A stretch of DNA of 54,448 nucleotides from IMG/VR virus record IMGVR_UViG_3300017971_000337, positions 1 to 54,448 of that record; one strand, written 5' to 3'. The notes below the pieces were generated by a model, which searched no databases, had not been told where the DNA came from, and saw nothing but the letters and a program-made list of their open reading frames with translations. Shown piece by piece: positions 8,923 to 17,888 of this stretch (within the stretch, counting starts at the first letter, position 1; each line of letters starts with the position of its first letter). The translations under genes and the position numbers were made by a program. The DNA is from a virus.

Positions 8923-10371
8923 CTAAGCCGATGGCGTTCCAGAAAGGGAATTAGAAAAAGCTGATTTATTAAATCTCGTATCGTAACTCTTAACTTTAAC
9001 ATGGTACTCCGTTCCATTGTTTAATTGTCTTAGATAAGTATACGCATATCCATCTACTGTAGATGGGTTCTTAACATCTATAGGGCTTCTTCCCAAATGA
9101 CAGAATTCATTTTTCCATTCCCCTTTCGTTGAAGTTATAAAAACTTCATACCCAACATGGTCTGCTTCTTGTGACTGTGTCCACTTAACAAGTACTCCTT
9201 CGTCTACTCCGTCTACTGAAATCAATTCCACTGGTTCTGGCGGAGTACTATCACGAACAGCTACATTTATTGGCAGGTTCAAGAAGTACGCACTCACAGT
9301 TATTGTTCTTTTATCCCTGTCCCTGGCTAGCTTTATTATTTTAACAGGTTCCCTTGAGAAATAAGCGAAGCTGAGGTCTAACTGTTCGAATAGTCTAAGC
9401 TCTTCCCATCGTCCTGAGCTGTTATCTAACTGAAAAGTTATCTTATATTTAATGTTTTTATTCTCGTCTAACATTAAATCCCCAGCCCAACCGGCTCCAG
9501 CTGAGTTTGCATACAATATCTTATAATCTGAGGAACTTGTTTCGTCCTTAGAATCCTTTGGAACAAGGAAAGTTCTTACCAAATCGTAAGTGGATTGCGA
9601 ACTAGCATCAGAACCTGTCGCGGTTGCGATTGTACCAGAATTGTCGTATTTTACGACATAATCGTTAATTAACTGGTCTTCTACTGTATCTATTTCAAAA
9701 TTCCTTTCTTGTATATCGTCATCATCTATCTCTGTACCTATCTGTCCATTCCAATCTTGGTACTGGATTAAATAAAATTTTTCATTCTCGCAATAGAAAG
9801 AACACCTGGACATCCTACAAAGTTCCTGGATAACAGCCTTGCATTTCTTCCCATCGTCCTTCGTGAATACTACATCCACCCAAGCTGTTTCTGTCGTTTG
9901 TATATCTATAGCTTCTTGAAAAGAACCGTCATCTATATAAGTTGCCTCATCCAAGCCCATCGCAGTCGTCAATATGTTCTTAACAGCTTCTGCTGGTGTT
10001 TCATTTCCCCCTGCTGTATTGTCATAGACACAAACAGTTTCAATCAAGTCTTGCATCACATTGGAACCTGTGACCTTGATAGCACTATTTCTATCACTGA
10101 CAGCTATCTTTTTTATCCTTCCACGAAAAGCATAACCTTCTATGTCGCTGTCGTAAACATCTAAGTCAGTGTTCCACCAGTCAACTCCATAGAACAAACT
10201 GCCGGAATAGAACGGATTGTAACTGTCCTTGTCAGTGTCGTCCAAAGTAACTTCGAACTTAGAAGCTACAGAAAAGGTTCCATTAAAATCCACAGACACA
10301 TCTTGCTTGTCGTAAGATAATACATCTTCGTCCGGAACAGCATATCCATTTAGAGTATACTCCCTGCTCAT
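8923..10371 (-). CDS. tail hub / tail-associated protein with C-terminal fibronectin type III domain
   Basis: The product is 482 residues. The N-terminal two thirds resembles phage tail-hub (Tal/gp27-type) proteins: beta-rich, with a GYAFRGRIKKI strand and an EAVKNILTTAMGLD helix, which in such proteins introduces the second hub domain. Residues about 380-480 form a fibronectin type III domain: PPEPVELISVDG at its start, GVLVKWTQS as strand B, GYEVFITS, and GTEYHVKVKSYD near the end. The ATG overlaps the upstream stop by 4 bases. It sits at the tail tip between the 918-residue protein and the fibres. FN3 domains on hubs are thought to aid surface adhesion. Confidence 0.65.
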   Translation of the reverse strand: MSREYTLNGYAVPDEDVLSYDKQDVSVDFNGTFSVASKFEVTLDDTDKDSYNPFYSGSLFYGVDWWNTDLDVYDSDIEGYAFRGRIKKIAVSDRNSAIKVTGSNVMQDLIETVCVYDNTAGGNETPAEAVKNILTTAMGLDEATYIDDGSFQEAIDIQTTETAWVDVVFTKDDGKKCKAVIQELCRMSRCSFYCENEKFYLIQYQDWNGQIGTEIDDDDIQERNFEIDTVEDQLINDYVVKYDNSGTIATATGSDASSQSTYDLVRTFLVPKDSKDETSSSDYKILYANSAGAGWAGDLMLDENKNIKYKITFQLDNSSGRWEELRLFEQLDLSFAYFSREPVKIIKLARDRDKRTITVSAYFLNLPINVAVRDSTPPEPVELISVDGVDEGVLVKWTQSQEADHVGYEVFITSTKGEWKNEFCHLGRSPIDVKNPSTVDGYAYTYLRQLNNGTEYHVKVKSYDTRFNKSAFSNSLSGTPSA

Positions 10372-13124
10372 AATTCAAACTTCCTTGCGAATACAAATTT
10401 TACCTTACTTCTTCCGTCTGCTGAGTGCATCCAATAGTCTGAGAACTCTGAGAAATCTGAATTCCAAAGAATGTAATAGGTGTTATATGTATTCGGGGAA
10501 GTTGTCGGCTGACAATATATCCTAACTTCCGCCTCGTTTTGACTCCATACAGTCAGTAAGTCATCGTAATATGTTTTGTCAATGTCCATCCATTCTAGTG
10601 GAAGGTACTCTGTCTGGGCTGTCTTCTTAGATGTTATAGAACCGTCCCTCTTAACCCTATTAGTCGCATCCACTGGCTTTAGATAAGGCTTCATGGATAT
10701 CGGCTTCGGTACAGTTATGGAACTCCATGTTGTCTGGGATCCTACATATCTTACATCGTATGCTCCAGCATTCCTTGTATCGTCTGCTAATCCGTATGCG
10801 GGGGAATTAGCGAAGTATCCCTCAACGGTTGTCTTTATATGTAAATCAATATCGCCCGGAGTAACCTGTCCTTCATTTATATACAATGGATTAGCCAGTA
10901 TCGTGGATGTACCGTTTGTCACTCCGCTTGTGGTGTCTGTGATTATAGTATAGGTGATAGTTATAGTTGTATCCGCATAGATACCGTAACCTGTATTGCC
11001 ATGGATATTATTATTCTTAACAACCTCGTTAGAACCATTGTTGTTCTGTAGTCGTAGACCTGCATTACAATCAAATATATCATTATGTTCTACTGTTATA
11101 TCTCCGCTACTAGCAGCTGCCCCATTGATATTGACTGCGTAATCTTCTGATATCCAATAGAAAATATTGTCTTGAACAATACAATCATTGACACCTGTTC
11201 CAAGGTATATTCCTGCATCGCTAGAATAGAATAGGTTATTGTAAAAATCACATTCGTTGTCTCCACTCACCAAGAAACAATCTGTACTAGATTCATAACA
11301 AGAACCATCATGCATGGAGCTCCATTTCAAAGTCAATTTAGCTGAGTTTATATTAAACAACTTTTCAAGAGTGAAAGAGTTTTCTAAATCAAATTCAATT
11401 CCGTTCACTGTACTTGCAACACTGACTTTCACAAAGGAAGTTGTTGGGGGTTCCGTTATAACAAACTCTCCTACATCGCTGGCATTATCATCCTGATAAC
11501 AGGTTACAAACTTATACCCGGAAAGCCAGGCGGAAGAACCATACTTGCACCAAGAAGAATCTTCATAGGTCAATGGACCAACAACCCCTTCCCCATCATC
11601 TGTATAGATGGCATACATTCCTCTTCTCGACGCAGATAGTTCCTGCCAAGTTACTCCGAAGTATCCATCTTGCATCTTAAAAGCATCTTGATATACAGTG
11701 ACATACAGACCTTCCACTTCCGTTCTAGCTACAACCTGTACTCCTGCGGGATTATAAATTTTAAAATTTGCAGAAGAACTATCGTTAGCATCCCGATAGA
11801 AAATTGCCCAGTTACCATTGCTTAATTCACAACATCCCATATCAGCGATAGCACTACTATCAAATACTGTCGGGGATACAATTTCCACTCCATCTTCGTC
11901 ATATATGACAAATTTCCCTTTATTACTGTCATCCGTATCGCTATAACAATTAACGACATTTCCATTGTTTATCTTGCAAGCTGTATTATAGTTCGGTCTG
12001 TTAGGTGTAAACTCTGTTGCGGAAACCACTGGAGTACCATCTTCTTCGTAAATAGCGTACATCCCATTGGTTAGGTTAGAATCCCTATAGAATACAATCC
12101 AATCTGTATTGTCTAGCACAGTTACGCTGAAATCAGAAGCACTGGCGTTCTGTATTTGTGTTTCGCCTACGACTGAAGAACCTGTATTAGTTCTTATTTG
12201 AAATTTTGGTCTGAGAGAATCATCATTATCTCTATAGCAACAGACCCAATTCCCATTGTCTAATGCGGCAACCTGTAGATAAGTAGTGTGGGCTCCAACA
12301 AAGACAGTCGGACCAGCGACATTGTTTCCATCTGCATCATAGATAACATAAGTGCCTTGATTAGAATTAGAAACATCCCTATAGACGCACACCCAATTCC
12401 CATTTCCAAGAACAGCCACATCTATATAATCTGTTGTCCCACCTTCAAACTGCGTTGGTCCAATCTTATGAGTACTCTCTATAAAACTTGAGCCAAATAC
12501 TCCAGAAGGTTTTATTGTTGGAGACTGTCCTACTGCCGCATAGACACCCTGGAAATTCCCCGTGAATTCAAAAGCGTCTTCTTCGTATGTTCCACTATCT
12601 AATATAACAACCTTCTGATGAGTAGCATCGCAAACTGAAATAGCACCGGAAGCCCCAGTCAAAGTTAATTTTGGAGCAGCTTGAGTGCCCGCATTAGAAT
12701 CATCACCAGTCTTAGAAACAAATATACTGTTCGCATCTGCCGGAGTGTACCCTAACAAGCGAGATTGAATCTTTGGTGTTTGTCCAGTCGCCGCATAGAC
12801 GCCTTCAAAATAAGCATTAGAATAACCGCTCAGGTCTTCATTATAAGTTACAGAGTCTAGCACCAGCACCTTTGTCTGTGTGATAGTACACTCATTAATC
12901 CCTTTTAGAATTGTTTTGTATGGATTGGACTGAGAACCATCACCGGTTGTATCATCACCGGTTGTATCGCTGACAAATATACTGTTCGCATCGGCGTAAA
13001 CATAAGAAGCTTCGTCTATAGTCGTGCCTGCGTCGGTTCCTATAGTATTTACAGGAAATGCGAACTTATTAACGACCGGACTATATTCTAGAGTTATAAA
13101 TTCATCGGATGCATATGCTTGCAT
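10368..13124 (-). CDS. composite distal-tail protein: duplicated module, seven-bladed propeller, beta-helix, Dit-like C-terminus
   Basis: The product is 918 residues. Two tandem copies of an ANSIFVS...SPxIK module lie at about 46-125 and 131-207. Seven blades of about 48 residues follow, each marked by a strand like LDNGNWVCCYRD, at about 240, 289, 338, 386, 434, 484 and 534. Next comes a parallel beta-helix at about 610-760 (VEHNDIFDCNAGLRLQNN type repeats). The C-terminal roughly 100 residues (EYLPLEWMDI to VKFVFARKFEL) look like a distal-tail or baseplate attachment domain. The position just after the tape measure is where Dit normally lies. The central domains probably present sugar-binding surfaces. 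The domain calls are by pattern, not alignment. Confidence 0.65.
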   Translation of the reverse strand: MQAYASDEFITLEYSPVVNKFAFPVNTIGTDAGTTIDEASYVYADANSIFVSDTTGDDTTGDGSQSNPYKTILKGINECTITQTKVLVLDSVTYNEDLSGYSNAYFEGVYAATGQTPKIQSRLLGYTPADANSIFVSKTGDDSNAGTQAAPKLTLTGASGAISVCDATHQKVVILDSGTYEEDAFEFTGNFQGVYAAVGQSPTIKPSGVFGSSFIESTHKIGPTQFEGGTTDYIDVAVLGNGNWVCVYRDVSNSNQGTYVIYDADGNNVAGPTVFVGAHTTYLQVAALDNGNWVCCYRDNDDSLRPKFQIRTNTGSSVVGETQIQNASASDFSVTVLDNTDWIVFYRDSNLTNGMYAIYEEDGTPVVSATEFTPNRPNYNTACKINNGNVVNCYSDTDDSNKGKFVIYDEDGVEIVSPTVFDSSAIADMGCCELSNGNWAIFYRDANDSSSANFKIYNPAGVQVVARTEVEGLYVTVYQDAFKMQDGYFGVTWQELSASRRGMYAIYTDDGEGVVGPLTYEDSSWCKYGSSAWLSGYKFVTCYQDDNASDVGEFVITEPPTTSFVKVSVASTVNGIEFDLENSFTLEKLFNINSAKLTLKWSSMHDGSCYESSTDCFLVSGDNECDFYNNLFYSSDAGIYLGTGVNDCIVQDNIFYWISEDYAVNINGAAASSGDITVEHNDIFDCNAGLRLQNNNGSNEVVKNNNIHGNTGYGIYADTTITITYTIITDTTSGVTNGTSTILANPLYINEGQVTPGDIDLHIKTTVEGYFANSPAYGLADDTRNAGAYDVRYVGSQTTWSSITVPKPISMKPYLKPVDATNRVKRDGSITSKKTAQTEYLPLEWMDIDKTYYDDLLTVWSQNEAEVRIYCQPTTSPNTYNTYYILWNSDFSEFSDYWMHSADGRSKVKFVFARKFEL

Positions 13125-13133
13125 GTCTTTCCT

Positions 13134-15395
13134 CTACTTTAATAAGGTATCTTCACTAAATAAGTCTGCTCCCATCCTTCTAGCTACATCATTGAGCCTG
13201 GGAACAACTGATTCAGCTACAAATTCATCGCTCATAACATTCCCAGAAATGTTTATATTGACATCTGGAGTCCTTTGTCCAGCTGTTGGGTCTTGATTGA
13301 GGGCACGAAGTAGCCCTGCATTCTGTCTTGTTGCTTCCGCTGTCATAACAGCTTCATTAGAACCTATATAGGCAAGACTATGGTCGTTAGGTACATATCC
13401 TGATTCAAACTTAGGAACATGTCCAGTCCTATATGTTGGAGGTTCAGGCTTCGGGGGAAGAGGCTGAGCCTTTATTAACTGTACTTGCTTAGCACCAAGC
13501 CCGCCGACTAGAGCCGCGAGCATAAAATTCAATGGAGGAAAGGCGGATGCCAATGCTTTCGTGACAGCTTGTGCTGTATTGATAAGAGCTGCAACGATAC
13601 TTATCTTCTTCCCTGATTTGGCTTGTTCATATTGGAGTAAAGCTGTACGATATGCCCTTTCAGCATCCAGCTTTTTCTTTTCTCGTTCGTATTTTTTATC
13701 AATGGCTTCTCTAGCAGCTGCTCTTTCTTCATCATTCATTTCAGAATTTTCAAGGTTCTCGACTTCTGCTTCGTACTGTTCATTTAGTGCATTCATCCTA
13801 GCGTTCAGTTCCAGATTCAGGTGCGCCATCCTATTCTGATATCCCATTGCATGTATATTTTGAATCTGACTTGCGAGGTCACTAGTGATAGCAAGAGTTT
13901 GACCGGCTATATTTGTAAAGTTTTTTATCTCGAGTTCTTCTTTCTTCTGTGCATAAGCCTTGTCTATAGCACTAAGTTCCTCCTGATGTCCCTTGTACAT
14001 CTCCTTCATCTTTTCATATTTTATTCTTTCCGCTTCGAGTTCAGCTCCAGACCTATCTCCTATATATGCTAGGTATTGACCGAGGTCAGGTTTTGGCGGA
14101 GCCGGTCCCTTTGGACCTTTGTCTGGTCCTCCACCAGGAGACTTTTTCCTTATTTTATCAAGGGTTTTATCATATTCTTTCGTCTTTCCATTGATACGGT
14201 CAAGTTCATTTTGATAATCTTCAAGAACCTTAGACACAGACATATATCCATCGGCGACACCCTGTTGGGCATCAGCAAGTTTCTGTGTTTCGTCTCTCCA
14301 TTTTCCAAAGATGTCAAGTTCTATACGACCAAATCCCATATTGATAAGGTCCTGCACCTTTTTGCCCTGTCTATGGAGTCTATATAGCCCTTGAGTGTAC
14401 TGTTCCAGAGAAACATTTCTTTCTTCCGCGTAACCTTTCACCTTCCAACGAAGTTCTTCGACCACCCTCATTTGCTTTTCTAAGTCTTGAACTTTGTTTT
14501 CTTTAGAAAGCCAGGTGTCTAATAGGCGGATAAGAGTCGCGACAGAAAGAATAGCTTTAGAAACTTGCCTTAAAAATCCTATCAGTATCCCGGAACCACC
14601 TGTATCAACACTCTGGAATGCTTTGACAAGTTGTCTTAAGGAAGGTATAAAAAGTTTTCCTACATCTTCATAGAAATCTCCAAGAGTGTTCTGAAGGGCT
14701 TGCCAGCCTGTTCCACTTTCTCTAAGAGCCCTTGCAACTCCACCGAATTGTGTTTGTAATTCTCCCAAGATAACTTTCTGAGCTGAAGCTACATCGCCGG
14801 TTGCAACGAAACCTTTAATCATGTCCACTTGCGTCTCAGATAGTTGAACCCCAACCCTGCTAAGAGCCGCGACACCTTTCACTGGGTCATTGAGAGCTTT
14901 TCCAAGTTGTATAGCTGAGCTCTTAAGGTCTGTTCCCATTGCCGCAGACATGTCCAACATGATTTCTGTGGCGGCGGGAAACACATCCTTACCAATTTTA
15001 GTAAAGGTCAATAGTAGGTTTTGACCCATTATAGTTGTTTCATCACCGAAATCTGTAACAGCCTGGAGGTCAGAAGCCATCTTCTTAACTTCTTTTGCGG
15101 TCAGCCCAGCTGCATTCTTTGTACTCTTAAGAACAGCATTCAATTGGGCTTCGGCTTTCACCTGTACCATCGTAACTTCAGCGACCTTCTTGAATATTTT
15201 TGTCAAAGCAAGAGCGCCGACGGCAACTGCCGCAAAACCTGCCTTTAGACCGCCCAGGGACGACCTCATACCTTTCGTAGATTTCTTGGCTGTTTTTTCA
15301 AGATGCTTAATCTTCTTTTCAGATTCCGTCATCTTAGCTTTGAGTTGTTTATTCTCAGCCTTTAGATGTAGTAGCAGTTCGTTTCCTTTTGCCAT
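13134..15395 (-). CDS. tail tape measure protein
   Basis: The product is 753 residues. The N-terminal coiled coil (residues 1-45, Lys/Glu-rich) is followed by hydrophobic segments (AGFAAVAVGALALT at about 52-65) and a TP901-type tape-measure core with GKALNDPVKGVAALSRVGV at about 150-170. A long coiled coil at about 480-580 follows, then a hydrophobic patch near 620-640. The protein sets tail length and helps DNA passage; at roughly 0.15 nm per residue it predicts a tail near 110 nm. Its ATG overlaps the stop of the frameshifted chaperone extension (TAATG), the canonical arrangement for this module. Confidence 0.9.
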   Translation of the reverse strand: MAKGNELLLHLKAENKQLKAKMTESEKKIKHLEKTAKKSTKGMRSSLGGLKAGFAAVAVGALALTKIFKKVAEVTMVQVKAEAQLNAVLKSTKNAAGLTAKEVKKMASDLQAVTDFGDETTIMGQNLLLTFTKIGKDVFPAATEIMLDMSAAMGTDLKSSAIQLGKALNDPVKGVAALSRVGVQLSETQVDMIKGFVATGDVASAQKVILGELQTQFGGVARALRESGTGWQALQNTLGDFYEDVGKLFIPSLRQLVKAFQSVDTGGSGILIGFLRQVSKAILSVATLIRLLDTWLSKENKVQDLEKQMRVVEELRWKVKGYAEERNVSLEQYTQGLYRLHRQGKKVQDLINMGFGRIELDIFGKWRDETQKLADAQQGVADGYMSVSKVLEDYQNELDRINGKTKEYDKTLDKIRKKSPGGGPDKGPKGPAPPKPDLGQYLAYIGDRSGAELEAERIKYEKMKEMYKGHQEELSAIDKAYAQKKEELEIKNFTNIAGQTLAITSDLASQIQNIHAMGYQNRMAHLNLELNARMNALNEQYEAEVENLENSEMNDEERAAAREAIDKKYEREKKKLDAERAYRTALLQYEQAKSGKKISIVAALINTAQAVTKALASAFPPLNFMLAALVGGLGAKQVQLIKAQPLPPKPEPPTYRTGHVPKFESGYVPNDHSLAYIGSNEAVMTAEATRQNAGLLRALNQDPTAGQRTPDVNINISGNVMSDEFVAESVVPRLNDVARRMGADLFSEDTLLK

Positions 15396-15649
15396 TACTT
15401 TTTTATCCTAAAATCCTTGGAATTTTTCTTAGCTTTGTTCTCACTCTCTTTGAGTTCTTTCTCTTTTATGACATTGTACTCTGTTCCGCGAATATGTCTA
15501 AGACTTCTTTGGGATATGGTTTCTCTGAGTACTTTGGCATAACCACCTTTTTCTTTACTGTCTTCGAAGATTGAGTAGGTGGCGAGGACTTGCTTTTCCT
15601 CGGTTGTTCTTCGCCTATGAAATTCTTCATTAGTGCCCCCAAGTTTTTT
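15395..15649 (-). CDS. frameshift extension of the tail assembly chaperone (gpT-like part of a gpG-T fusion)
   Basis: The -1 frame relative to the chaperone gene is open from the slippery site to TAA at 15397-15395, which overlaps the tape-measure ATG. It has no start codon context of its own. If ribosomes slip after codon 163, the fusion would be about 245 residues: 163 shared plus 82 new. The new part is protein-like and highly charged, beginning LGGTNEEFHRRRTTEEKQVL and ending in a Lys/Glu-rich helix. Lambda G and GT and many siphoviruses use exactly this arrangement to make the minor chaperone that binds the tape measure. The slippage itself is inferred. Confidence 0.75.
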   Translation of the reverse strand, partial: KKLGGTNEEFHRRRTTEEKQVLATYSIFEDSKEKGGYAKVLRETISQRSLRHIRGTEYNVIKEKELKESENKAKKNSKDFRIKK

Positions 15650-16131
15650 TTAACTACATCAAAGTTGAACACAAATAGTAGAAACAATAGGTGAACAACT
15701 TCATCGCCCTTCATAATCTTCAGGGCTTTCTTTGCTTTTTTCTTTGAATGTTTGAGCTTTACGGTTCCTCTTTTCTTTGTGGATACAAATACCCACTTGC
15801 TAACAAATTCAATTGTGTCCTTTTGAAACTTTCTAAAGTCTTCATTGGCTTCAAATATTTTTACATGAGCGACTATTTTTTCTATCGCGCCCGGATCTCT
15901 ATAGTTAAGTGCGGTCAAGAAATCTAAATCAATAAAGACTTTGTAATACTCTTGCAACATATAAGACATGTCGTGTAAGAACTTATCGTATTCACCAAAG
16001 TAGACGGGAGTTGTAATAAGCAAGTATTTATTGACCTTGAACACGAAAGGCTTTTCTCGGATTATATCAAGGTCAGTAAATTTATCTTGCAATAATTCTT
16101 TAAGGCTGTATTTATCTTTAGAATTAAACAT
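15466..16131 (-). CDS. tail assembly chaperone (gpG-like)
   Basis: The product is 221 residues. The start is placed at ATG 16131, four bases after the tube-protein stop; the longer frame would overlap the tube gene by 68 bases. Residues 1-165 are helical with an acidic/aromatic pattern (FEANEDFRKFQKD). The zero-frame tail after the slippery site is low complexity (KSKSSPPTQSSKTVKKK), as in other chaperones whose zero-frame ends matter little. The position between tube and tape measure, plus the -1 frameshift signal, identifies the role: holding the tape measure while tube subunits assemble. Confidence 0.8.
   Translation of the reverse strand: MFNSKDKYSLKELLQDKFTDLDIIREKPFVFKVNKYLLITTPVYFGEYDKFLHDMSYMLQEYYKVFIDLDFLTALNYRDPGAIEKIVAHVKIFEANEDFRKFQKDTIEFVSKWVFVSTKKRGTVKLKHSKKKAKKALKIMKGDEVVHLLFLLFVFNFDVVKKNLGALMKNFIGEEQPRKSKSSPPTQSSKTVKKKVVMPKYSEKPYPKEVLDIFAEQSTMS
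15643..15649 (-). promoter_or_regulatory. programmed -1 ribosomal frameshift site A AAA AAC
   Basis: In the chaperone frame the codons GTT AAA AAA AAC TTG contain the heptamer A AAA AAC, a standard X XXY YYZ slippery sequence. It sits within a run of eight A and is followed by a G-rich stretch (TTGGGGGC). Slippage by -1 leads into an 82-codon open frame ending exactly at the tape-measure start. Confidence 0.75.
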
Positions 16132-16135
16132 GAGC

Positions 16136-16735
16136 TTAACTTGAACTTGCAGCAGCTGGCCACGCCCAGAATGCAATGTTGTCCTGAGTAGCATATGCCG
16201 CATTGTAGTCCCAAGTTGGATTTGTTGTTAAGGGAGTAGAATCCTTTTGAGCTATTCCTTTGAAAGGAATGGACGCATGCTCTTCCCCGCCCAACATAAC
16301 TTCGAAAGCCTCAGCGGTGATCTGGAGCCTTCTTATGTAAAGCCGAAGTTCGTTACCGTCTACAGTTTGCCCGATTAAAATCATTGATGGAAATACCGGC
16401 GATGGAGCCGTAGATCCCATCATAACCCTGCGATATGTACCAGAAGTATCATATCTTCTTTGTGAAACAAGAGCAAGAGTTTCTGGTTGTAACTGTTTTA
16501 AAGAAGTTTCAATTTCAAATTCCTGATTGATAATGTCCCTTCTTATTTCAGTTCGTGGGATACCAGTCTTATAAATGGCATACTCCACAGTTTGGCGCCA
16601 CGCCTTTTCTGCATCCAAATAACCAATGCCAAGATCCCCATTTCCATCATGAAAATTGAGATAGACGGCAGGGTCATAGAGAAACATATAATTGTCGTCA
16701 TCGCCAAAATTAGTAGTTGTTATGTTTAGACTCAT
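16136..16735 (-). CDS. major tail (tube) protein
   Basis: The product is 199 residues and beta-rich with a compact acidic N-terminus (LYDPAVYLNFHDG) and a conserved-looking centre (FEIETSLKQLQPETLAL), typical of siphovirus tube proteins. A strand followed by EHASIPFKGIAQ near residue 160-175 resembles the final beta-sheet of tube subunits. AAGGAG lies 7 bases before the ATG. It directly precedes the chaperone pair and tape measure, and there is no sheath gene. It sits immediately downstream of the glycan cassette with only a 20-base gap, so the cassette separates it from the tail terminator, its usual neighbour. Confidence 0.8.
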   Translation of the reverse strand: MSLNITTTNFGDDDNYMFLYDPAVYLNFHDGNGDLGIGYLDAEKAWRQTVEYAIYKTGIPRTEIRRDIINQEFEIETSLKQLQPETLALVSQRRYDTSGTYRRVMMGSTAPSPVFPSMILIGQTVDGNELRLYIRRLQITAEAFEVMLGGEEHASIPFKGIAQKDSTPLTTNPTWDYNAAYATQDNIAFWAWPAAASSS

Positions 16736-16755
16736 TTTAGTCTCCTTAAAATGAT

Positions 16756-17076
16756 TTATATTGAGTTCTTAAGGCTTCCAGCCTTATGTAGCTCCAAAAA
16801 TTTTTCGGGTGTGACTCCTTTGTCATCGACATAATAATCACAAGGAGGTTTTCCCATCACTAGACTATGGTATGGAACATTGTATTCTTCCAGAAGGGCT
16901 TTCGTATCCATAAGATGCTTCCAATGTCTACCTGTTTGTACCACTATCGTATTCCCTTGATAGTACAATTCCCTAATGACTGCTATGATTTTCTCCCTCG
17001 CACCTATAAGAGTGTACTTATCCTCATGAAAAGAAGTGAAGAAAATAGTGTCATCCAAGTCAAAACATATATTCAC
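16756..17076 (-). CDS. small HAD-family phosphatase of the glycan cassette
   Basis: The product is 106 residues. HAD motifs are all present: DLDDT (catalytic Asp6 and Asp8) at the N-terminus, the Thr of VVQTGR at about 46-51, Lys in VMGKPPCD at about 73-80, and the acidic pair in YYVDDKG at about 81-87. It lacks a large cap domain, like capsule-locus and KdsC-type phosphatases. It overlaps the synthase gene by 4 bases. By context it could remove phosphate from a nonulosonic-acid phosphate or a precursor sugar phosphate; the substrate is inferred. It is the last gene of the cassette. Confidence 0.75.
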   Translation of the reverse strand: MNICFDLDDTIFFTSFHEDKYTLIGAREKIIAVIRELYYQGNTIVVQTGRHWKHLMDTKALLEEYNVPYHSLVMGKPPCDYYVDDKGVTPEKFLELHKAGSLKNSI

Positions 17077-17888
17077 TTTCTAAGCATCTCCCTCTTTTCC
17101 TTTTCACATTCAAGTATTACTCTACTACCATAAAACCCGAGGGCTTTTTCTGCATCTCTGACCTTTTCAACCATGGAAAACATTTCTGCAGGGTTCAAGG
17201 AACTCTTATGGTCGCTTCCCCAGAGATTCTTATCTAAGGTGATGTGCTTTTCTATCCAGGTTATCCCTGCATATATCGGTAAAATAGTATTGTATATCCC
17301 ATCGTCATGACCGGAATACCCTATCTGCTTCGTGGGATACTTGTTCTGTAGCCAATGAATATAATTCAAGTTCAAGTTTTCTATCTTAGTCGGGTACTCC
17401 GCGACCGAATGGAGTAGTACATCTGGATTCCCAACCTTTACAGCTTGTTCTATTTCCTCTTCAGAACTCATCCCAGTGCTCATAATCACCGTTTTATATT
17501 TTAATCTACAGAAAGCTAACAGGTCAATATCGGTTATAAGAGCGGAAGGTATCTTAACTGTATCACAGAATTCCGCCATAAACCCAGCGCTGTCCAAGTC
17601 CCAGACAGAGCTGAACCATTTTATCTTATGAAGTTTACAGATGGAATTTATCTTTTCGTACTCCCTGTAATTAAATTCTATCTTCTTCTTATACTTTAAA
17701 TATGTCATTTCGCCCCAAGGTGTCGCCCTTGGAAGATCCTTTTTATCATCGGGAACGCATATATCAGGGTTCCTCTTTTGAAACTTAACATAATTGAATC
17801 CAGCGATGGCTGACAAAGTTATTAACTTCCTTGCTACTTCTAAGTCTCCATTGTGATTGATGCCTATTTCTGCAACTAGATTTATCAT
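17073..17888 (-). CDS. neuB: N-acetylneuraminate (nonulosonic acid) synthase, NeuB-like
   Basis: The product is 271 residues. It condenses phosphoenolpyruvate with ManNAc or a related hexosamine to give a nine-carbon sialic-type acid. Signature segments: AEIGINHNGDL at residues 6-16, VKFQKRNPD, VIMSTGMSS near 145, GYSGHDDG near 195, WIEKHITLD near 213, and GSDHKSSLNP near 224. These cover the (beta/alpha)8 barrel active site. The C-terminal SAF/antifreeze-like domain of bacterial NeuB (usual length about 340-360) is missing, so this is a barrel-only form. Four-base overlaps on both sides place it within one translationally coupled set. Whether the product is Neu5Ac, legionaminic or another acid cannot be told. 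Confidence 0.88.
   Translation of the reverse strand: MINLVAEIGINHNGDLEVARKLITLSAIAGFNYVKFQKRNPDICVPDDKKDLPRATPWGEMTYLKYKKKIEFNYREYEKINSICKLHKIKWFSSVWDLDSAGFMAEFCDTVKIPSALITDIDLLAFCRLKYKTVIMSTGMSSEEEIEQAVKVGNPDVLLHSVAEYPTKIENLNLNYIHWLQNKYPTKQIGYSGHDDGIYNTILPIYAGITWIEKHITLDKNLWGSDHKSSLNPAEMFSMVEKVRDAEKALGFYGSRVILECEKEKREMLRK

Noticed and set aside
16132-16203. Upstream start for the tail chaperone
   Set aside because: It would overlap the tube gene by 68 bases with a low-similarity basic leader. ATG 16131 lies 4 bases after the tube stop.
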